This document shows, in pieces, positions 58,553-64,000 of a stretch of 64,000 nt of DNA. Source of the DNA: Betaproteobacteria bacterium HGW-Betaproteobacteria-16 (GTDB lineage: Bacteria > Pseudomonadota > Gammaproteobacteria > Burkholderiales > Burkholderiaceae_C); contig PHCQ01000015.1 of NCBI GenBank assembly GCA_002840835.1, forward strand, positions 37,622-101,621. Direction: 5' to 3'. The position numbers and the translations under genes were made by a program. Each line of letters opens with the position of its first letter. Positions within the stretch are counted from its first letter, which is position 1. The notes beneath the pieces were generated by a model. That model did no database searches and was not told where the DNA came from. It was given only the letters and a program-made list of their open reading frames with translations.

Positions 58553-59317
58553 ATGACCACGCCTCAGGCTCACCAACAGCACCGTTTCGTTCGCATCGAC
58601 CAGCTTCGCGCCGTGGCGATGTTGTGGATGACGGTTTTTCACTTCTGCTTCGACCTCAACCACTTCGGACTGATCCAGGAGAACTTCTACCGCGACCCGT
58701 TCTGGACCTGGCAGCGCACCGCGATCGTGAGCCTGTTCCTGTTCACCGCCGGGCTGTCGCAGGCGGTGGCCAGCGCCCAAGGGCAAGGCTGGCCGCGCTT
58801 CTGGCGGCGCTGGGCTCAGGTGGCGGGTGCCGCACTGCTGGTCACGGCTGGCTCGCTGCTCATGTTTCCCAAAAGCTTCATCTACTTCGGTGTGTTGCAC
58901 GGCATCGCGGTGATGCTGGTGGTGGCGCGATTCACCACAGGCTGGGGACGCTGGCTTTGGCCATTGGGCGCTCTGGCCATGGCGGCCCCATGGGTCGCCT
59001 CCAGCCTCATTTCGCAGTTTCCGGCTCTGGAGGTGCTGAACGCCCGCGGCTTGAACTGGCTGGGTCTCATCAGCCGCAAGCCGATCACGGAAGACTACGT
59101 GCCCTTGTTGCCCTGGCTGGGCGTGCTGTGGTGGGGCATGGCTGCAGGGCAATGGGTGTTGCGAAACCGACCCGGCTGGGCTGGCTCGGGCGCTACCCCG
59201 GAAGGCAAGGTGGCGCGCGGTCTGGCCATCCTGGGGCGCTGGAGCCTGAGCTACTACCTGGTGCATCAACCCGTGATGATTGGCTTGATCGGGCTGGCCC
59301 TGTACCTGCAGCGCTGA
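58553..59317 (+). CDS. DUF1624 (heparan-alpha-glucosaminide N-acetyltransferase-like) membrane protein
   Basis: 254 residues with about seven hydrophobic segments. RIDQLRAVAMLWMTVFHFCFDL is the DUF1624 N-terminal signature (shown as two parts, RIDQLRAVAMLWM and FHFCFDLNHFG), and LSYYLVHQPVMIGL closes the protein. Relatives transfer acetyl groups across membranes, but bacterial substrates are unknown. It starts 10 bases after the DUF4034 gene, so they are probably co-transcribed. Confidence 0.87.
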   Translation: MTTPQAHQQHRFVRIDQLRAVAMLWMTVFHFCFDLNHFGLIQENFYRDPFWTWQRTAIVSLFLFTAGLSQAVASAQGQGWPRFWRRWAQVAGAALLVTAGSLLMFPKSFIYFGVLHGIAVMLVVARFTTGWGRWLWPLGALAMAAPWVASSLISQFPALEVLNARGLNWLGLISRKPITEDYVPLLPWLGVLWWGMAAGQWVLRNRPGWAGSGATPEGKVARGLAILGRWSLSYYLVHQPVMIGLIGLALYLQR

Positions 59318-59333
59318 GCCGGCATGAACCGGC

Positions 59334-60749
59334 TCAGCTCGCCTCAAGCACGATTTCGTCCAGTACCGCTGCAAGCGCGACCAGCAGCCGCTGCACGTCC
59401 TCGGAAGTGGTCTGGGGGCACACCAGCATCATGTTGTGAAAGGGCGTGATGAGCACGCCCCGGTTGAGCAGCCCAAGGTGGATCAGGTGCTCGAGTTCGG
59501 CATCCAGCCGTGCGCCAGCTTCACTGCCGTTTTGCGGAGGCATGGGGCAGAACTGGAACTCCACCCGTGCGCCCAGTTCGGTCACGCACCAAGGGAGCCG
59601 ACGCTCTGCCAGGAGGTGCCGTATACCTTCGGCCAGCTCGTGGGCAAGCGGCAGCATGTGGGCGTAGGCGGCGGGCGTCATCACCTCGGTCAGAGTGGCG
59701 CGCATTGCTGCCATGGAGAGCATGTTGCCGGTGAGGGTGGTGCCGATGCCGCTGTGTCCGGGTGGAGCATCGGCCTTGGCACGTACCGCGCGGCAGGCCA
59801 GGTCTGCGCTCATGCCGTACACGGCGCAGGGCACACCGCCGCCCACCGGCTTGCCCAGTACCAGGGCGTCTGGCTCGATTCCATGCACCTGGCAGTAGCC
59901 ACCGGCACCGGTGCTGATGGTGTGGGTTTCATCCATCACCAGCAGTGCACCGTGCCGCCGCACCAGCGCTTGTGCCGCCTGCCAGAAGCCCGGTGCAGGC
60001 AACACCATGCCGATGTTGGTCATGGCCGGTTCCGCCAGCACACAGGCCACATCGCCAGCCTTCAGCGCCGCTTCAAGTGCAGCCAGATCGTTGAATTCGA
60101 CTACCACCGTGTGTTCCAGCAGGTCGTGTACCTGCCCCAGCAGACTGTCGCGCTGGACCGCCTGCCCCTGCACCAGATCGACGAACACATCTTCGATGGT
60201 GCCGTGGTAACAACCATTGAACACCAGCAGCTTCTTGCGGCCAGTGGCGGCGCGGATCCAGCGCACGATGTAGCGATTGGCGTCGGTCGCACTCAGGGCA
60301 AATTGCCAGTAGGGCAAGCTGAAGCGCTCGCTCAGCGCCTTTGACACCACGGCGGCGTCTTCGGTCGACAACATGGTGGTGTACCCCTGGCTGGCCTGAT
60401 GCTGCAAAGCTTTCTGCACGGGCAGCGGTGAGTGACCGAACATGGCGCCCGTGTCGCCAAGGCAGAAGTCCACCAGCGTGTGGCCGTCTGCGTCGACCAC
60501 GTGAGCGCCACTGGCGTGCGCCACATGCAGGGGGAATGGCGTGCCCCAGTCGCGCATCCAGTGAAGTGGCACGCCAAACAACAGGTGCGCAGCAGCCTGA
60601 GCCGCCAGTTCTGACGAGCGCGGATTGCGCCGGGCATAGAGCGCCCGTTCCTGCTCCAGGAATGACAGCGCGCGCGCCCAATTCAGGTGTTCTCGGCTGA
60701 TAGGCGAGGGCGGAGTGTCGGTGGGGGATGCAGGTTCAGAGGTCGCCAA
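59334..60749 (-). CDS. Class III aminotransferase (glutamate-1-semialdehyde aminomutase-like)
   Basis: 471-residue PLP enzyme from a TTG start at 60749 with GGGAG upstream. FCLGDTGAMFGHSP, FNGCYHGTIEDVF, DETHTISTGAGG and LVLGKPVGGGVPCAVYG (Schiff-base Lys) are class III features close to HemL-type proteins, but it is not the housekeeping HemL. The N-terminal 20 residues are Pro/Ser/Thr-rich. Substrate unknown. It is convergent with the DUF1624 gene. Confidence 0.85.
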   Translation of the reverse strand: MATSEPASPTDTPPSPISREHLNWARALSFLEQERALYARRNPRSSELAAQAAAHLLFGVPLHWMRDWGTPFPLHVAHASGAHVVDADGHTLVDFCLGDTGAMFGHSPLPVQKALQHQASQGYTTMLSTEDAAVVSKALSERFSLPYWQFALSATDANRYIVRWIRAATGRKKLLVFNGCYHGTIEDVFVDLVQGQAVQRDSLLGQVHDLLEHTVVVEFNDLAALEAALKAGDVACVLAEPAMTNIGMVLPAPGFWQAAQALVRRHGALLVMDETHTISTGAGGYCQVHGIEPDALVLGKPVGGGVPCAVYGMSADLACRAVRAKADAPPGHSGIGTTLTGNMLSMAAMRATLTEVMTPAAYAHMLPLAHELAEGIRHLLAERRLPWCVTELGARVEFQFCPMPPQNGSEAGARLDAELEHLIHLGLLNRGVLITPFHNMMLVCPQTTSEDVQRLLVALAAVLDEIVLEAS

Positions 60750-60956
60750 TTCGTTTCTCCCGTGGGCAAAAGGGGATGGACCGGGTTTGAAACATTGAAC
60801 CAGACGGTGGCCGCTGCAGTGACGGGATTGGAGCCCTTGTGGCGCGCTTGATTGGCTTTGCCCAGCCAGTCAGTCAGTGCACCGTCTGACGGGCCACTTG
60901 AGGTGGTCGATCTGTCGTTTTCGGTCTGGCTGAATGGCAGCGGAAGTCGCCGGGGC

Positions 60957-60980
60957 AAAAAAATGGCGGCCGAAGCCGCC
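60957..60980 (-). terminator. Rho-independent terminator of the yciB-bolA-ppiC operon
   Basis: On the minus strand GGCGGC-TTCG-GCCGCC then ATTTTTTT, 53 bases beyond the PpiC-type gene stop. The rest of the 60750-61032 gap shows no further clear feature. Confidence 0.88.
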
Positions 60981-61032
60981 TGGAAAGCTGAGCCGGCGCG
61001 CCCCCTGGAGGGGCTCGCACCGGCCTTGTCGT

Positions 61033-61812
61033 TCACTCCACCTTGGCCTTGGCGCGCAGCGACTGCTGGAATTCAGCCATCTTCTGCTGGGTCATCTGTT
61101 GCTCCAGCTGGGGCTTCACCTCTTCAAAAGGCGGCAACTGGGCTTCACGAATATCGTCCACGCGGATGATGTGCCAGCCGAACTGGCTCTTCACCGGTAC
61201 TTCGGTCATCTGGCCTTTGTCGAGCTTGACCATGGCTTCGGAGAATTCGGTCACGTAGCTACCGGCTGCGGCCCAATCCAGGTCGCCCCCGTTGGCACCG
61301 GATCCAGGATCCTTCGACTGCTTCTTGGCGATGTCTTCAAACTTGGCACCGCCCTTGATGGATTTCACGATGGCCTTGGCCTGGTCTTCCTTTTCGACCA
61401 GGATGTGACGAGCCCGGTATTCCTTGCCACTGTTGGCTGCCTTGAACTTGTCGTATTCGGCCTTCATGTCGGCTTCCGTCACCGGATTCTTGGCCTGCTG
61501 GTCGGCAAACATGGCACGGATCATGATGGTCTGGCGCGCCAGTTCCATCTGGTTCTTGTATTCATCGGTTGCCGCGATGCCGCGCTTCTCGGCTTCCTGC
61601 ATGAAGATTTCCCTAAGGATCACTTCTTCCTTGATCTGCGCCCGCACAGCGTCATCGACCGGACGGCCAGAGGCGGCAATCTGCTGTGCCAGAGCATCGA
61701 CCCGGGTCGTGGGCACGGCCTTGCCATTCACGATGGCCACGTTTTGAGCAGCCACCCAGGGTGACGCGGCGATCAGCACGGCCAATGTGAGGGCCGACAT
61801 AGAGAGTTTCAT
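61033..61812 (-). CDS. Exported parvulin-type peptidyl-prolyl cis-trans isomerase
   Basis: 259 residues from ATG 61812 with GAGGAA upstream. A signal peptide (about 1-22, ending VAAQ) is followed by a SurA-like helical arm and a parvulin domain (about 130-225) with RARHILVEKEDQAKAI, FEDIAKKQSKDPGSGANGGDL and FGWHIIRVDDI. It assists folding of exported proteins. It is the last gene of a yciB-bolA-ppiC operon and is followed by a strong terminator. Confidence 0.93.
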   Translation of the reverse strand: MKLSMSALTLAVLIAASPWVAAQNVAIVNGKAVPTTRVDALAQQIAASGRPVDDAVRAQIKEEVILREIFMQEAEKRGIAATDEYKNQMELARQTIMIRAMFADQQAKNPVTEADMKAEYDKFKAANSGKEYRARHILVEKEDQAKAIVKSIKGGAKFEDIAKKQSKDPGSGANGGDLDWAAAGSYVTEFSEAMVKLDKGQMTEVPVKSQFGWHIIRVDDIREAQLPPFEEVKPQLEQQMTQQKMAEFQQSLRAKAKVE

Positions 61813-61950
61813 GGATTTCCTCGGTACGAAAAATGGGATTGGAGCACGTGGCTCTGGCAAAGTTGCCTGACAACCCGGGCTCAAGGTGTCAGAAGGTTTC
61901 GGCGCCGGTGGAGAGCATCTGGGGCGGTCCGCAGTATCTCGCAGCCCCCG

Positions 61951-62241
61951 TCAGGACTTGATCTCAATGGCCAATGCATGCAGTCCGGCATCGGTGAAAT
62001 GGCGCAGCGCATCATACACAAGGCGATGCTGCGCGACACGGCTCTGACCAGCAAACGCCGGCCCACCGATCCTGACCCTGAAATGGGTTCCACGACCCAG
62101 GCCATTGGCGCCTGCATGGCCGGCGTGAGCAGCGCTTTCGTCGATCACTTCGAGCATCACAGGCGACAAAGCCGTTTGCAGCGTCGCGCGAATTGCTTCT
62201 GCGCTGGGCACGGTGTCAGAGACAGGTGAATGTGAATTCAT
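61951..62241 (-). CDS. bolA: BolA family protein
   Basis: 96 residues with the BolA class II KH-like fold: [21 protein letters not shown], then [34 protein letters not shown] and [10 protein letters not shown]. The His in RVAQHRLVY is the conserved ligand used for Fe-S binding with monothiol glutaredoxins. It overlaps the yciB stop by ATGA. Confidence 0.93.
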   Translation of the reverse strand: MNSHSPVSDTVPSAEAIRATLQTALSPVMLEVIDESAAHAGHAGANGLGRGTHFRVRIGGPAFAGQSRVAQHRLVYDALRHFTDAGLHALAIEIKS

Positions 62242-62783
62242 GATTTCTCCGCTCCATCCTCATCTTTGAGGTACCGCGAGATGTAAAGGCCCTGACCCAC
62301 GATGAAAATCAGGGGAAAGGCGTATCCCCACAACTTGAAGTTCACCCAGAATTCGGTCGAAAAATAGGCCGCCACGTAGGCGTTGATGGCCGCCATGAAC
62401 AGAAAGTAGCCAATCCAGATGACGGTCAGGCGTGCCCACACGGCGTCGGGCAAGGTCAACTGGCTGCCCAGCAGTATCTGAAGGAAGTTCTTCTTCCAGA
62501 TCCACAAGGCCGCACCCAGGACAATCGCCATGCTGGCATAGAGCACGGTGGGCTTCCACTTGATGAAACGCTCATCTTGCAGGAACAGGGTGAGCGCGCC
62601 GAAGACCAGCACCAGCACCAGCGTGACCTTGTGCAGTGTCTGAAGCTTGCGGTCGATGGCGTAGATGATGCCGGTCTGCACCAGCGTGGCGAGCATGAGC
62701 ACCGCGGTCGCCGTGTAAATGTCGTGCAGCTTGTAGGCGGCGACAAACAGCCCGATAGGGAAAAAATCAATCAGAAAACGCAT
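62238..62783 (-). CDS. yciB: Inner-membrane septation protein YciB (IspZ/IspA family)
   Basis: 181 residues with five to six membrane segments. It starts [18 protein letters not shown], the YciB signature, and contains [14 protein letters not shown] and [17 protein letters not shown]. Linked to cell-envelope integrity and septation in enterobacteria. It is the first gene of the minus-strand yciB-bolA-ppiC operon. Confidence 0.94.
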   Translation of the reverse strand: MRFLIDFFPIGLFVAAYKLHDIYTATAVLMLATLVQTGIIYAIDRKLQTLHKVTLVLVLVFGALTLFLQDERFIKWKPTVLYASMAIVLGAALWIWKKNFLQILLGSQLTLPDAVWARLTVIWIGYFLFMAAINAYVAAYFSTEFWVNFKLWGYAFPLIFIVGQGLYISRYLKDEDGAEKS

Positions 62784-62893
62784 GGGTGGATTATCGACGC
62801 AAGGCGCATTGCCGTCTGTGTGTGGGGTCCGGCACGAATCTCCCCTGTTGAACTACATTGCAGGCTTGTCCCATTCAGTTGCGCGAGCCCATC

Positions 62894-63883
62894 ATGACGA
62901 ACACCGAACAACAAGCCCTTCTGACCATCGCCCTGATGGCCGCCTTTGCCGACGGTGAGAAGGCCGATTCGGAGAGGGAGGCCATCAGGTCACTGGCGGA
63001 ATCCCTCGGCCATGAGGCGGGTGGGGCCGGGCTTGCCCGCCTGTACCAGGATGTGCTGCTCAAACGCGTTTCGCTGGCCGAGGCCGTGAATGGCCTGGGC
63101 GATGGAGGCCAGAAGCAGCTGGCCTATGAGATGGCGGTTTGTGTGTGCGATGCCGATGGCCGGCAAAGCCCTGCCGAATCGGCGTTTCTGTCCAGTTTGA
63201 AGGACCTGCTCGGGCTGGACGTGGCGGCAGTGGCCGAATTTGAGCGTGAAGAGCAAGCCATGGTGGCTGCCGCAGGTGCCGCATTGCCTGTGAGCGTGCA
63301 GCCTTCCACCAAAGTGGACGCACCGTCTTCGCCAGTGCCAGTGGCGCAGCCACCTGCGAATGCGGAGCGTGATGCAGAACTGGATCGCATGATCCTGAAC
63401 TCGGCCAAGCTCAACGGTGCGCTCGAACTGTTGCCCCAGTCATGGGCGTCCATGGCCATCATTCCCCTGCAGGTGCGCATGGTCTACAACATCGGCAAGG
63501 CCCATGGGGTGGAGCTGGATCAAGGACACATTCGGGAATTCATCGCCGCCGTGGGGGTGGGGCTGACCTCGCAATACATCGAACAATTCGGACGCAAGTT
63601 GCTGGGGGGTCTGATTGGCTCGGTGGCAGGCCGCATGATCGGGGGCATCGGGCGGGCGGCCACAGGCGTGGCGTTTTCCTTCGCCACCACCTATGCGCTG
63701 GGGCAGGTGGCCAAGCGCTACTACGCGGGGGGCCGGGTCATGAGCACCGCCTTGCTGCAGGAAACATTCCAGAACCTGCTGGGCCCTGCCAAACAACTGC
63801 AGACGCAGTGGCTTCCCGAGATCCGCCAGACGGCCAGCACGCTGGACGCAGGCAAGGTCATGCAACTGGTGCGGGGCACCTGA
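62894..63883 (+). CDS. TerB-like protein with C-terminal DUF697/YcjF-like membrane region
   Basis: 329 residues from ATG 62894. The N-terminal about 110 residues are an all-helical TerB-like domain with acidic residues (LMAAFADGEKADSEREAI, CVCDADGRQSPAESAFL). A Pro/Ala/Ser linker follows, then a region with Gly-rich hydrophobic helices (GLIGSVAGRMIGGIGRAATG and FATTYALGQVAKRYYAGG) like DUF697. A stress or envelope role is a family-level guess. It is divergent from yciB. Confidence 0.75.
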   Translation: MTNTEQQALLTIALMAAFADGEKADSEREAIRSLAESLGHEAGGAGLARLYQDVLLKRVSLAEAVNGLGDGGQKQLAYEMAVCVCDADGRQSPAESAFLSSLKDLLGLDVAAVAEFEREEQAMVAAAGAALPVSVQPSTKVDAPSSPVPVAQPPANAERDAELDRMILNSAKLNGALELLPQSWASMAIIPLQVRMVYNIGKAHGVELDQGHIREFIAAVGVGLTSQYIEQFGRKLLGGLIGSVAGRMIGGIGRAATGVAFSFATTYALGQVAKRYYAGGRVMSTALLQETFQNLLGPAKQLQTQWLPEIRQTASTLDAGKVMQLVRGT

Positions 63884-63903
63884 GGGATTCAAAGAAAAGG
63901 GGG

Positions 63904-63999
63904 TGACGAGCCTTGACCCCGGCACTGGCTACACAGTTAGGGCTGCTTGGTTCCCCACCTGACCCGGTTGGCCGCTTCACCATGCGGGAAGGCCCGTCG
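63904..63999 (-). ncRNA. ffs: Signal recognition particle 4.5S RNA
   Basis: On the minus strand the apical S-domain motif GGTCAGGTGGGGAACCAAG is followed by CAGCCC, with a GGAA tetraloop closed by GG/CC instead of the E. coli CC/GG. The ends pair (ACGGGCCTT with AAGGCTCGT), and a CCCCCTTTTCTTT tract follows as terminator. The few bases at the right window edge may include the true 5' end. It targets nascent membrane proteins with Ffh. Confidence 0.88.
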
Positions 64000-64000
64000 G

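Noticed and set aside
60985..61030. GC-rich hairpin (CCCCCTGGAGGGG) as a fourth copy of the dispersed repeat
   Set aside because: It lacks the leading CCCACCCCCG block and the covarying outer stem, so similarity is limited to a generic GC hairpin.
1..64000. CRISPR arrays, tRNA genes, rRNA genes and intact insertion sequences
   Set aside because: No regularly spaced repeats, no tRNA-like cloverleaf and no transposase motif were recognised by reading both strands; a tRNA or CRISPR search program was not available to confirm.

Overview
The window reads as chromosome of a high-G+C betaproteobacterium of the order Burkholderiales, most likely family Comamonadaceae (Hydrogenophaga/Acidovorax-like). 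The reasons are the class I phaC-phaA-phaB cluster, the methylmalonyl-CoA mutase/MeaB/propionyl-CoA carboxylase cluster, the yciB-bolA-ppiC order, a beta-type SRP RNA and a dispersed intergenic hairpin repeat. The genus is inference. No tRNA, rRNA, CRISPR array or intact transposase gene was seen, and no gene-free stretch exceeds about 300 bases.

Layout. 1-8527: the end of an Old Yellow Enzyme gene, then a tightly packed operon nfeD / slipin / acetyl-CoA synthetase / 2-oxoacid dehydrogenase E1alpha, E1beta, E2 / acyl carrier protein. 8533-13130: a VF530-family gene, a UMF1-type MFS transporter and a three-domain ACP / fatty-acyl-AMP ligase / PlsC fusion. 13247-19212: maiA, pgeF, a small membrane protein and phaC-phaA-phaB, closed by a terminator. 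19233-21668: a roughly 2.4 kb AT-richer insertion in the 5' end of dusA. It is bounded by a 32-bp imperfect direct repeat and carries three small membrane-protein genes and a remnant, but no integrase. 21604-31617: re-formed dusA, then a propionate/methylmalonyl-CoA region (GntR regulator, mutase, MeaB, PccB, PccA, methyltransferase, VOC protein). 31616-41190: a palindromic element, cupin, chemoreceptor, RnfB-like ferredoxin, PHA depolymerase, aromatic aminotransferase, FAD oxidoreductase, pyrD and rpiA. 41227-52408: housekeeping genes prlC, yhbY, rlmE, ftsH, folP and purL. 52480-63999: DUF808, hemerythrin, rlhA, hydrolase, DUF4034, DUF1624, class III aminotransferase, ppiC/bolA/yciB, a TerB-like protein and the SRP RNA gene ffs.

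How the genes fit together. Storage and short-chain acyl metabolism dominate. PhaA/B/C make polyhydroxyalkanoate, and PhaZ breaks it down under a likely PhaR operator. The mutase, MeaB and Pcc set interconverts propionyl-CoA and succinyl-CoA. The nfeD-to-ACP operon produces or consumes acetyl or acyl units by two routes and ends in an ACP.

The best candidates for undescribed biology are the dusA-embedded mini-island of membrane proteins (one resembling putative abortive-infection proteins), the nfeD-slipin-Acs-E1/E2-ACP operon, the ACP-FAAL-PlsC fusion, and a covarying hairpin repeat found directly after three stop codons.
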